A stretch of 64,000 nucleotides of DNA from Amyelois transitella (lineage: Eukaryota; Arthropoda; Insecta; Lepidoptera; Pyralidae): NCBI RefSeq assembly GCF_032362555.1, contig NC_083518.1, positions 446,501-510,500 on the forward strand, written 5' to 3'. The translations under genes were made by a program, and so were the position numbers. Below the pieces are notes generated by a model. The model did not search any database. It saw only the letters and a program-made list of their open reading frames with translations, and was not told the origin of the DNA. Of the stretch, positions 1 to 10,498 are shown in pieces. Numbering within the stretch: position 1 is the stretch's first letter; every line of letters starts with the position of its first letter.

Positions 1-393
1 CTATATAGTCTTCACATTTTATTAAACTATCATTCATTTCATTCATCATTCAATCTGTTCCGTCCAATTTATTGAGTTTTAACTATACCTGATTTTAAAC
101 TTTCGCGTTGCATTTTGCTATGTATTTATAAATAATACAAGTAGTAAACAGGTATTTTGTTTAACTTACCCAAGTAAGTTTCACAGAGTAAATTTTATTC
201 GACAGTTTGTACATAGACCACAAAGAAAAATATCATTCTTTCGTTGTTGTCTCTAGTATATATTTTTTGCTGCAAAATGGTTTTTTTTTTAATTTTTACA
301 TGCCTAGACAACTTTTTAACTGCATATAATTCTATCTATTGAAATATATTAATCCACTTGGTATTTGTCCCGATTGCAACCTCTGGCGAGGGT
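1..393. other. AT-rich spacer, nothing recognised
   Basis: AT-rich sequence with short homopolymer runs. I see no exon, tRNA or repeat boundary that I can support. Confidence 0.5.
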
Positions 394-565
394 TCACCCA
401 TTACCGCCGTTCGGGAATAGATAAGTCATGTTATTACACACACGGACCGAATTCCGTCTGACCTTTGCAAATTTACAGGGGAAACCTAACCCGTATCGGA
501 TCATCTTTGGTTGCACATACAGAATTGAATGTGCAGGTTTGTTAGTGATGTTTTCTATGACTTTA
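394..565 (-). repeat. Repeat family C, diverged copy
   Basis: Reverse-complement similarity to the segment at 34240-34430: the 'cgtctgacctttgca' and 'ggggaaacctaacccgtat' stretches match the better preserved copies there and at 24838-24990. It looks like a degraded non-LTR element or SINE tail. The open frame across it is not a gene. Confidence 0.45.
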
Positions 566-1029
566 ATTAGGTGAGTCACCAAACCCAAATATGTAATTCA
601 CAAATTCACAAATACAAAATAAAATACAAATTCTCTTTAAAATAAACATTAAAATTTGCCTCGCCGTACGTAGGCAAATAAAAGTACATTCCCCTCACGA
701 CTAAACCAGGACAAACGCCAGGATGATAACGGTCGTTATTTGATTAATTAAATCCAGTAAATTAAAATTGTCTCCGCAAATATCTTAGTACCTATATATG
801 GCATTCCAACCGACGATTTCAAAACGATAATCCCGTTCAAATTCACATTCATTACATACTGTCGAACATCATAAAATTATCTCAAATACCAACACTGTAT
901 TAGAGACAATAAAGGCTCGGGCACACCAAAAGCTGTATAAAAGCAGCGCAGTTAGAAGCCAGCACAAAATTGTAACGCGAGAAAGTCTTCAAAGTCGCCA
1001 CACTGCTGCGCGGCGGCATTTCAAGGTGT

Positions 1030-1285
1030 TGTGGAGCCATCTCTACGCCACTCGTCAACAACATCAAATCACACAACAACTGTCAATCATCTCGAAGAAA
1101 TCGACGCGCTCAGCCAATAGCAGCGAAGAACCCAAATCGCGATTTCAGAGATTTCACGGATTGGAGCTATATATACAACCTCCGACACAACATCGTTGGA
1201 GCCGCGGTTCCCCAGGCATAACACCTAGCCTGGCGGAAGATCTTCCCTTTGGTGGCGGTCGAGCCGAATCATTGCTCCCGCTACA
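1030..1285 (+). repeat. 5' LTR of the TRIM-like element
   Basis: 256 bp, beginning TGTGG and ending CTACA. It contains a 'tatatata' box near 1167-1175 that could serve as the LTR promoter. It differs from the 3' LTR at one position (TGTGGA against TGTGGC). Confidence 0.85.
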
Positions 1286-1286
1286 T

Positions 1287-1304
1287 TGGTGACCCCGACG
1301 TGAT
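1287..1304 (+). promoter_or_regulatory. Primer binding site complementary to tRNA-Trp
   Basis: TGGTGACCCCGACGTGAT starts one base after the LTR. It is complementary to the 3' end of eukaryotic tRNA-Trp including CCA, as I recall that tRNA (...ATCACGTCGGGGTCA-CCA). This marks the element as a reverse-transcribing LTR retrotransposon. Confidence 0.75.
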
Positions 1305-1758
1305 TGGAAGCAACCTTCTCCATCATCATCAACTCCAATCCTCAGCATCACTCCTCACTCCGCAAGCAGTCTCACAGCAAGCCAGCAACTTGGGTATCGC
1401 AGCAGGTCCATCGCAGCCGACTCACCGAGCTTCCTGGTCCTGTCTCCACCCGCACTCACTCTAATCGACTTCAGCGACCGACGCATCTACCGCAGCCCAC
1501 GCCTGGATCTCTTCGACGGCCGCTCTTCTCTCCAGCGTGGCAGCTCTGCACGATTTCTCCCGGCGCCAACAAGTCGACTTCGCTCTCTACTGTCTCGACT
1601 CACCGCAGACTACGAGCAACGCAACGGCTCACTCCTGACTCACTAGGACTTCGAGCAACTTCCGACCCACTGGAAGACAACTGGCACTTGCAAGCTACTG
1701 AAGCACAGATTGCACAGCAAGATCAAGACTTCAGACCTCCGGTCTTGGGGGGGAGTAC

Positions 1759-2014
1759 TGTGGCGCCATCTCTACGCCACTCGTCAACAACATCAAATCA
1801 CACAACAACTGTCAATCATCTCGAAGAAATCGACGCGCTCAGCCAATAGCAGCGAAGAACCCAAATCGCGATTTCAGAGATTTCACGGATTGGAGCTATA
1901 TATACAACCTCCGACACAACATCGTTGGAGCCGCGGTTCCCCAGGCATAACACCTAGCCTGGCGGAAGATCTTCCCTTTGGTGGCGGTCGAGCCGAATCA
2001 TTGCTCCCGCTACA
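1759..2014 (+). repeat. 3' LTR of the TRIM-like element
   Basis: 256 bp, the same length and near-identical sequence as the 5' LTR, followed by the GTGT target duplication. Confidence 0.85.
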
Positions 2015-2137
2015 GTGTCATTGGCGTCTCGGCCTCTAATAGACGCCTAGCGTAAACCATGGCGTTCAAAGGTTAAAACATGAGGCTCACTGACAAACTG
2101 CGCTGTTTCTGACCTGCTTCTGATGTGCACAGGCCTT

Positions 2138-4237
2138 ACAAATTAAAACTATATTTGTCACAAAATTGTCCATGACGATTTTATTCTATTTCATAGTGAG
2201 TTAAGAGAGTTGTCATATTTTTCTGTTTCAATATATCTATTACTATGATAGAATGTAACTTACTATATAAATCCAAATACAATTAAAAATGTGATCAACA
2301 ATTGATACAGTGTAAAGTCGTTCCAAACATTTAATTTTTATCAAATTGCCTGCAATTTTTTTTTTTTTTAATTATTCAGTACATTATACACTTTACACGT
2401 AACTTTTATATTACACAGTAGATACTTACAACGAATGCATAAAAAACACCACTATTTATAAGGAATGAATTATTTATTTTTGACCTGTTAGGTACTGCCT
2501 CATTTTAATAGTTTAAGTAAAAATAGGACGATATTTCGTCCTATTATTTTTACATTTACCAGTTTATACCATGTTTCAATAAAGCGTTTAATATTATATC
2601 ATATAATATTGACATTTTGCAAATAAAACAATTGGTGGAGAATTAAGTAGGTAGTTACTTACTAATACTTAACTAGTGTGCTCAAGTTACTTACTTTCAC
2701 TTTCATTTCCAAATGATTTATTTCATTCAATTTTCCAAATCTCAAAATAAAGAAATCAGATTTGTCTTTTTTTTAAAGTATAAAACCTCTTTTAAGTATA
2801 ACAATATTGTTATATAATTATTTATTTTAATATACAAGTAAATATTCTGTGATAATTTAAGTCATTTTAATCCAATGTATCATTTGTTGATGAAAGTTTA
2901 TGTAAACTTACGCATAAAAGGGGAATCTTAATCAGCCTTAGACCACATTCGTGCTTTATTTTAAACTTTTCCACGTATATACAAATTCCAAATGAGATCG
3001 ACGCTAAAAAATAGTTTCAATATACCTATGTAACTTTATAATAATATTATTACCAATAAAACATTTGTGGAACAACAAGTATCTAATCTTAGTTTATAAA
3101 TTGACTTGTAAAACTCTAAAAACATCCGAACATTACTATAACTTGGGACAACGATAATGTTTATTCAAATAGGTACATATGTTATATGTTTAATATAAAA
3201 TGCTTATAATTTCGGACGACAAGCGAAGCGGAGAGTATATTTGCAAATTTATGGTCAAAGGTATACCCCGAGCTCTTCTCCAAAGTGATGAGATTACTTA
3301 ATTATGACACAGAACGCTGAGATCTATGGAATATGTAGAAGGATTCTTGAAGGCGTGAAAAAATACCTAAAAATATCAATAGATCTTTTTATCGATTTAT
3401 TTTTGAGAAAATTAATAAACCCCAAAATCAGAGTTGTGACGTCATCTCTTTGACGAAGAGAATTTAGTTACATATCGTAATCTTCTGTTGCTAGCTTCAA
3501 TTCATCAACTGAGATTCTTTTTAACTGTCAAATGTCAGGAAAAATAACATTCGTAGGCGTAAACATAACATCTTTCGTCAATTTATAATTTTTCTTTCAT
3601 GTTTTTTTACATAACAAGAAGTGAAAATAACGATTCACAGGTTTTCTTTTCTATCTTTTCTATATTATGGCTTCCACCGGACTTTTGGTGATTCTGCCAA
3701 TGTCATGGTTTTAAGAGACACGAAGTTACGAAATTGGACGGTAGGTATACGATCTGAAAACGATTCATAGGTTGTTTGAATACAAAACATCTGCTGTCAG
3801 TGTCAATAATGTCAATTTGTTTTTAAAGACTGAAAACGTTGACAGCAGTATAAAACTCTAAGTCCTTTTAGAACGACACAAATTTCAAACATAAAATTTA
3901 ATATGTTAAAAACCTCAAATCAAAAAATATTGGTGTCTTAATCATGGTTAATGTTTCATATTACATTATTTTAAAAAATATGTAAGAATTTTGAAATGTT
4001 ATCAAATGGGATATAGCTGTCGATTTCGTCACACAAATTTCAAAACACGATAAATTCAAAATCAAACCTTAATAAAAATGACAGTTCTTTAATGTCATCC
4101 TTGTGACATCTGAGGCAGCCCTATTTTATGCAAATAAATCTCCACTTCACAACGTTTATCGGTTTTCTATAATCAAATATATAAATATAATCAAAGGCAA
4201 AAAAAAAAAAGATTCTTTATACAAAACATAACCTTTT
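2138..4237. other. Gene-free AT-rich spacer
   Basis: About 2.1 kb beyond the last exon of the minus-strand GPATCH2-like gene. Near 3240-3290 there is a short stretch resembling repeat family C ('atggtcaaaggtatacccc'). Otherwise nothing is recognised. The 3' UTR and poly(A) site of the gene should lie in the right-hand few hundred bases. Confidence 0.5.
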
Positions 4238-7200
4238 TCAATCTAAATCACCAGGATGTAATAAGGTCTTATCAACTAGTGTATGTGAGAAGGTCTCGAC
4301 CAGGTCGCTAGTAACATCATTAGCACACTGCTTCTGTATATCGCAGATCAGATCGGGGGCGTCTTCCAACTCGTTGCTAGAAGACGCCGAGTTTTGGTCG
4401 CTTACGCTGAAAAGTTTAGCAAAATTAAAAAGGTACATACATTACATACATACATACGATCACGTCTATATCCCTAGCGGGGAAGACAGAGCCACCAGTC
4501 TTGAAAAGACTGAAAGGCCACGCTCAGCTGAAAAAAATATTAAACAGATTCTGAAAAAAAATTAAAAGAATTCTCTTTCAACAGCCCCGAGGCTATCTCG
4601 GGGACATGAGACATGATGGAAATTTATTTTATTTATAAACATACTTAAACATGTGCCGTGTGGTTCCCGGCACGAATAAAAAAAAAGAATAGTACCACTC
4701 CATCTCGTTACCATGGATGTTGTAAAAGGCGACTAAGGGATAGGCTTATAAACTTGGAATTCTTCTTTTAGGCGACGGGCTAGCAACCTGTCACTATTTG
4801 AATCTCAATTCTAACATTAAACCAAATAGCTCAATGTGTCCTATCAGTATGTGGCGACATCTCTACGCCACTCGTCACAACATCCAATCAAACAACTACT
4901 GTCAATCATCACGAAGAAATTGACGCGCTCTACCAATAGCAGTGAAGAATCTAAATCGCGATTTCAGAGATTTCACGGATTGGCGCTATATTTACAACCT
5001 CCGACACAACATCGTCTGTCGCGCGGTTCCCCAGGCATCACACCTAGCCTGGCGGAAGATCTCCCCTTTAGTGGCGGTCCAGCCGAATCATCGCTCCCGC
5101 TACAAGTCTTTTCAAAACTGTTGGCTCTGTCTACCCCGCAAGGGATATAGACGTGATTATATGTATGTATGTATACATAAACATAAAATAATAAACATAA
5201 AATATATAATTTTGTTTTTGTTAATAACTGATTAATTAATTGATTGATTGATACCTGATGCTGTCCTGATCTCCGTAGCACCTCCGCTTGTGGTCCGACG
5301 GTAAATGACAATGTGAATGCTCCACTCTGATCGCTTGCATTGTGTTGCTGTAATACAAACACATAGTACATCTGAATAGTATAATATACATACGGCACTT
5401 GTATAATATCATGGAAAAAAAACAAAAGAGTAAATGACATAATGAGAAAAGAATATAAAGCCCTTCTGGCGAGTAAGCGACCAATGCTAGAAGAGTTTCT
5501 TTCAGTGGTCGATTTGATTGGGCGATGTACCAGCAACCTTTGAGGGTGTATGATTTGAAGAGACTAGGCTTATAAACTTGGGATTCTTCTTTAAGGCGAT
5601 AGGCTAGCAACCTGTCACTATTTGAATTTCAATTCTATCATAAAGCCAAATAGCTGAATGTGGCCTATCAGTCTTTTAAAGACTGTTGGCTCTGCTCTGC
5701 CCCGCAAGAGATATAGATGTGATCATATTATTGTATGTATATATGATTCTGTGTCTGTTTTGATCACTAGTAAAGAAATAATAAATAAAAAAGAAAAAAT
5801 AAATAACGTAATTTATTTGTATTTTCAACTGATGAATTAAAAAATCAGTCCCCCTTGCATGGCAGACTCAATGCAGCTTTTATCACGAGATAAAAACTAT
5901 CGCTATCCCGTTTCACGTCATAATAAAAAGCGAAACAGCGACAGTTTTACGGAAGCAGGTACATGAAAATCAAAGTTAAAGACCAATACCCAAAGTTTTA
6001 CAGGCAAAGTAGTAAAACCTAAAAAGAACATAAAGGACAAGTGAAAAATATACCTGGTCTTCCTCAAAACAGGCCTCCCCATCTCCACCTGCAGCTCCAA
6101 GGAGTACAACTTGGCCAGAGACTCCAGTTTCTCTTTCTCCTCCGGGTCGTGTAGACTCGGCAGCTTCAGCTCCGTTTGACAAGAATCCTGCAGGAACTTG
6201 GACAACTGCTCGTTGGCCGCGCTCAGGATCAAAAACCCTGGTCTTTCTTCCCTGATCCTCCTACAACCAGCCCGGATCTCCCTAACTTCGGTCACTATGT
6301 TCATCGAATGTTCACTACAATAATGGTCACTCTGCGGCGACTTCTCACTCACATTCAGATCACTCGACGACGTCTTCTGCAACGCGAAGTTACTCCGCGG
6401 CGCCTGACTGAACATTTCATTCGAGGACTTCTCTTCGAACGCTTGGAACGAATGAAAAAACGACTCGTTCGCGTTCAGTCCTGAAACACCGGCGTTTTTC
6501 ACATCACTAAAGCTTGAAAACGAGGAATGCGGTTGAAGTATATTCTCTTTAGACAACACATCGTCTTCTAAATCTACAACGGTTTTGGAATCCGACATCA
6601 TGGCGTCATCTTCATTGCCAGAGTCTACTTTCGCTCTTTTCTTCTTAAACTTGTTCTTGCAACCCGCCCACCCGCCTTTCGACAACAACTTCTCCTTTTT
6701 TAACCGCTTCGGCGGCGGCATAGCGCTGACGGTGTTATTGTTCACGGATTTGGAGGATTTGAATGTCAGACTCTTGTTGAAGACCTTCAGCTCCTCGATG
6801 CCGGGCCAGTCTGTGAGTTCATCGTCTCCCTCCCTGTCGCTGTCATTGGTCACCACACCGTCCGAATCGCTGCTGCTCAACGAACTGGATTCGTTACCAG
6901 CGCAGTCCATACCGGAGTTGGAGTCTTCAAATTGTAAAGGATTCCTCAGATTCGGCGGGTGACTTTTGTTGAACATCTTGTATTTCCTGTGACATTTCCC
7001 TGTACTGGTCGTGGGGTTGAAGAATGGCGGTAAATCTGTGGTTATCTTATAACCTGTCAGTTTCGATAAGGTCGGTGTTCCGTTTTTTGAATTTTTATAA
7101 ACGAAATTGAAGCTGGAACTGCCCGGGAGTGAGGGAGTATTGGTGAAAGTCGACGGGGTTCCCTCTTTGTTTTGAGATTTCAGCACTATCTTGCCGGGTT

Positions 7201-10200
7201 GGAGTACTGAGTCTTTCCTCTTTTTCTCAGCGTCGTACTTCCTGCACTTGAAGTCGTTCTTGAAGTACGCAGACTTGGAGGAGCAGCCGCCGCTGAAGGA
7301 CCGCTCCCTCATCTCACAACCGTCCCCCTTGTCCCTATGGGACCACTTCCGTTTTCCGCAGAAAGCGTTTCTGAAATTATTCGGCTGAAATTATTTTTAA
7401 CAAAATGTTTGCAAATGTACTTGTGAAGGAGACATTCCAAACGAAATGGGTATAAAGATTTCAAAACCATTCATTTTCTGAGTAAAGCTAATGTTTTATG
7501 GGAATTCTCATACATACATACATAAAATCACGCCGCTTTCCCGGAGGGGTAAGCAGAGACTATCTCTTTCCACTTGCCACGATCTCTGCATACTTCCTTC
7601 GCTTCATCCACATTCATAACTCTCTTCATGCAAGCTCGGCGGTTTCGGGTACTTTTGACCTGACCCTTTACCAGGACATCCTTAATTTGATCAAGATACG
7701 TTCGTCTCGGTCTTCCCACTCCGACCTTTCCCTCCACACTCTCCTTGTATATCTGCTTAGTCAACCTGCTTTCATTCATCCTCTCCACATGACCGAACCA
7801 TCTGAACATACCCTTTTCATAAGAAAGACAGACATTAATATTAATGCTTAGGTTTCAAAAAGTTTGATCCCATTTTTTTCATCAAATAGCTTTATCATTT
7901 CCAGTAGTAGGATAATATGTTCCTGACTCACCTCTCAGGCATATGTTTGGTGACGTAAGTCAAGGGAGACAGACCCTGGGTTTGGTACATGACTGCGGCC
8001 GGCAAAGCATTGGCCTGAAAATAAAATTATTATCACATATTTCGTTTTCAATCAATGAAAAATTTGTTATTTTCTTCATAGAAATAAGATATTGAAGTTG
8101 TAGCGGGAGCGATGATTCGGCGCGACCAAAGGGAAGATCTTCCGCCAGGCTAGGTGTTATGCCTGGGGAACCGCGCGACAGACGATGTGTCGGAGGTTGT
8201 ATATATAGCTCCAATATATGAAATCTTTGCTTGCGCGATTTAGGTTTTTTGCTGTTATTGATTGATAGCGTCGCGTAATTTTTATTTTTGTGACTTGTGG
8301 CGTATAGTTTTCGCCATAAGGTAAAATGTAGCCTATGTCTATCCCCAGGTTTTCAAAATTCCCTCTCTCTCATCTTTGCAGAAGCATTGTACCAGATGGT
8401 GCAACTGGGAACACAGTTGCACCATCTGGTACAATGCTTCTGGACCTGGGGCTGATTTCTGCCACTTTTACTTCAATATTGTCTGGTCCTCAGCATCTTC
8501 AGTTTTAATACCATTGGCATGCATACAACCTATCGCGACGTCAAGGCAGGATCTCTCCAGCAATGAATATTATAAAAATAGCTGATCTATTGTTCAATTA
8601 GGAACTGAAGGCCACACAAACAAACGCAATAGCCACACAATTTATTATTAGATTGTGAAAATGAAATGAAACTTAATCACAAACTTAACTAGGTTTCGCG
8701 CGGAACTGCTTAGCGTGGCTAATTAATATAATTTTGTTATTTTCAATTGATGTCACATCACTACCACTCCCAATCCCCCGCACGTTTTGGCACAGTCAAG
8801 GCGAACAAGTATTGAAAGATAATCTATTGGGTTAATCTATGTTTTTAAGTTTATTTTACAAAGTAGTTAGTAATAGTATATTTTCATCATTAGTAGTTTA
8901 GTTTACAAACAAATCCAGGGGCCGAAACAAGTTCTATGGTCGAAAATACTGATTTTACTGACCAAAAATTCAAAAATACTGACCAAATACTGACCATTTC
9001 CAAACCGTTTTTCGGGTGAATGGTGTGAAATAAAAAGCTTATTTTCAGTTATTGGCCTCCACCATCCCCATAGCCAACCAGCACCGCCTTTTTATTGTGT
9101 TAAAAAGCTTTTTTTATTGTTAGTAATTGTTATTGTATTACAAGTGAGTCATGCGCATTCGTGCAAAATTATACATATAGTGAACACTAAAATCAAATGA
9201 CTATGAGAAAGAAAAAAAGTACAGAGAAGTTCCATTAAAATAAAGCTACTAATTTAGCTGCAATATATACTACGTAGATCATCCACATACACTTGGAACA
9301 AAAAATTTTGTGCCCAGTGTATATAGAGCATGCAAAGTGCAAAGCAGCCCTCAGATATCATCAGTCATCACTGGGCAAATCGAAAAATACTGACAATACT
9401 GACCGATTTTCAAAAATACTGACTTTTACTGACCAGGTCCAAATATACTGACTTTTACTGACTTTACTGACCTGTTTCGGCCCCTGCAAATCTTTTCTCT
9501 TTAAAATATGAGTATTTACTTATTGTGACTAGCAGCTTAAAGCTGGTAACAAATGAATGGTAAGGAAATGGTGTACACAAGTATGGATTACCTCGGTCGT
9601 AACACTCAAAATCTCAATCGGCGGCGAGGTCTTCCCATCACTGTACTCCACTGGCATCTTCTTGTACTTCCGTTTCCGCCTGGCGTTAGCCGGCCTCGTA
9701 GGAGAGAAGTTCTCATTAAATGAGTCAGACTCGAAGTTGCCAATTTGGCAGTAATGCCGAGCCTTGTGGCCCGTGGGTTTGTGCAAGGAGACCTGAGGGT
9801 CATCGGAGTCCGAGAGCGGCTGAGTGATGAGGGGTGCTTGTGGAGGACTACTAGAACTGCCATCTTCAACCAGGCTCACTGCTACGGCGGCCGCTGGTTA
9901 AATAAATCGACTGTTTTATAGAATATATTTAGTTGTATTAAAACGAGTCATTGGAAAGTCTGGGCTGTTTTGGTTTTACAGAATATAGAACTTCATTACA
10001 AAATTTGAAGAAAGGTTTACTTGATGTCATGTGCAAGCCTTTATTATTGAGGTCAAATGCACTCAAATTATTATAAAAAAAGACTGTTAATTAATAAAAT
10101 AATTAACATTTTTGAGAGCTGTGATACTTAAAAGTTCTTATAAAAAATAAATCATTGATTAAAATGAATCATTTTTTCTTTATTTTCTAGGACTAATGGG

Positions 10201-10498
10201 CAGGTACAAAAATCAAAGAAAAAAACAATATCACTACACAAGGTTGATGTCAAGCAGGAGGCTAACCTTTATAAAGATAATAATTTCTCAGTACCTATTA
10301 CATATACATGCTACCTGCAGTAAACCCCTAAAATGCTTGACATATAATGAGAGCCTTGATTTTGTTGATATTTTTTGTCTACTTACGCAGGTTTCCAGCA
10401 GATCTGGTGCGCCTTCGGAGCCCCAGCCTCCGCCTATCCTGCCGGCCACAATTACTCTCTTCTAAAGCCAGGTTTAAGTCATGATATAACCTTTCCAT
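4238..10498 (-). CDS. GPATCH2/GPATCH2L-like nuclear protein, six exons
   Basis: Exons on the minus strand: 10387-10498, 9592-9893, 7932-8014, 6054-7370, 5255-5347, 4238-4406. All joins keep phase and give 691 residues plus TGA. Exon 1 begins MERLYHDLNLALEES, close to the vertebrate GPATCH2/2L start (M-E/D-E-L-V-H-D-L-x-x-A-L-E). Exon 2 carries ESDSFNEN followed by RRKRKYKK, like the ESDSFTEN...RRRRKVKR block of GPATCH2L. Exon 4 has a serine/acidic block near residues 325-355 ending GDDELTDW, the family signature. Residues about 545-630 look like an R3H single-stranded nucleic acid-binding domain. I see no G-patch glycine motif, as in GPATCH2L. It is probably a nuclear, RNA-related protein, but its exact role is not known to me. 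The alternative acceptor at 7384 breaks frame, so 7370 was chosen. Confidence 0.85.
4443..4540 (-). repeat. SINE family A, truncated
   Basis: CATA repeats, then the end of the family A consensus reversed ('cacgtctatatccctagcgg'), broken off after about 100 bp. Confidence 0.7.
4652..5180 (+). repeat. SINE family A, interrupted by a solo LTR
   Basis: The head (4652-4849) and tail (5105-5180, ending in ATGT repeats) together make one copy. The consensus 'cctatcagtcttttc' is split at 'agt' by the LTR at 4850-5104, so the SINE is older. Confidence 0.8.
4850..5104 (+). mobile_element. Solo LTR of the TRIM family
   Basis: 255 bp, TGTGG...CTACA, clearly homologous to the LTRs at 1030 and 1759 but diverged. 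The flanking AGTA/AGTC is a probable 4-bp target duplication with one later change. It likely arose by LTR-LTR recombination. Confidence 0.8.
5562..5740 (+). repeat. SINE family A, 5'-truncated
   Basis: Starts inside the consensus at 'aggcttataaacttggg' and runs to 'gatatagatgtgatca'. It lies in an intron of the GPATCH2-like gene. Confidence 0.7.
7509..7820 (-). mobile_element. 3' end of a non-LTR retrotransposon
   Basis: Read on the minus strand it encodes FRWFGHVERMNESRL and a downstream region ending VSAYPSGKAA, followed by ATGT repeats. The 'GHVERM' stretch followed by a GRPRRTYLDQIK-type segment is the usual C-terminal tail of LINE reverse transcriptases in insects. It is 5'-truncated, lies in an intron, and is the best preserved copy in the window. 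Confidence 0.75.
8099..8318 (-). mobile_element. Solo LTR, subfamily 2 of the TRIM family
   Basis: 220 bp, inverted. It ends CTACA on the minus strand and begins near TATGGCG, a decayed TGTGGCG. It shares the 'gcctggcggaagatcttccc' core with the TRIM LTRs but has the other subfamily's 5' half, as at 38849 and 61291. I could not find a target duplication. Confidence 0.65.
8379..8442. repeat. Perfect 29-bp inverted repeat, 6-nt loop
   Basis: Arms 8379-8407 and 8414-8442 are exactly complementary. The loop is GGAACA. The hairpin lies in intron 2 of the GPATCH2-like gene and does not match the repeat families around it. Confidence 0.9.
8916..9486. mobile_element. hAT-like MITE
   Basis: The ends are CAGGGGCCGAAACA and its inverse TGTTTCGGCCCCTG, giving the CAGGG...CCCTG termini of hAT elements. 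The sub-terminal regions are full of the motif TACTGAC in both arms. Flanking 8-mers (acaaatcc/gcaaatct) agree at six of eight positions, consistent with an aged 8-bp target duplication. There is no transposase, so it is non-autonomous. Confidence 0.7.

Larger units (their letters stand above)
1030..2014 (+). mobile_element. TRIM-like miniature LTR retrotransposon
   Basis: Two 256-bp direct repeats (1030-1285 and 1759-2014) differ, by eye, at one base and run TG...CA, as LTRs do. They flank a 473-bp interior. Directly inside the left LTR is a primer binding site, and just inside the right LTR is a G-rich purine run (near 1747-1754). A 4-bp duplication GTGT lies at 1026-1029 and 2015-2018. The interior has no gag-pol; the open frames through it do not resemble Gag. 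This is the architecture of a terminal-repeat retrotransposon in miniature, moved by an autonomous Ty3/gypsy-type relative. The near identity of the LTRs implies recent insertion. Confidence 0.85.
914..2137. mobile_element. PIF/Harbinger-like MITE, split by an LTR element
   Basis: The left end (914-1029) contains 'gcacaccaaaa' and 'aaaagcagcgcagtt'. The right end (2015-2137) carries the inverted counterparts 'aactgcgctgtttctgacc' and 'gtgcacaggcct'. The same terminal sequence, inverted, bounds the intact-looking element at 14803-15045. The middle is interrupted at 1030 by the two-LTR element, so the MITE is the older insertion. Assignment to PIF/Harbinger rests only on the possible TTA-type target site of the second copy. 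Confidence 0.5.

Noticed and set aside
1304-1849. 181-codon open frame across the TRIM interior
   Set aside because: It begins without ATG, runs into the LTR and has no Gag-like motif; low-complexity Ser/Thr/Pro composition explains it.
5918-6053. Extension of the GPATCH2-like large exon past 6054
   Set aside because: A GTATAT donor at 6053-6052 and an in-phase exon at 5255-5347 fit better; the extension is intron read-through.
7371-7384. Upstream acceptor for GPATCH2-like exon 4
   Set aside because: Using it shifts frame relative to exon 3; the acceptor giving an exon top at 7370 keeps phase.
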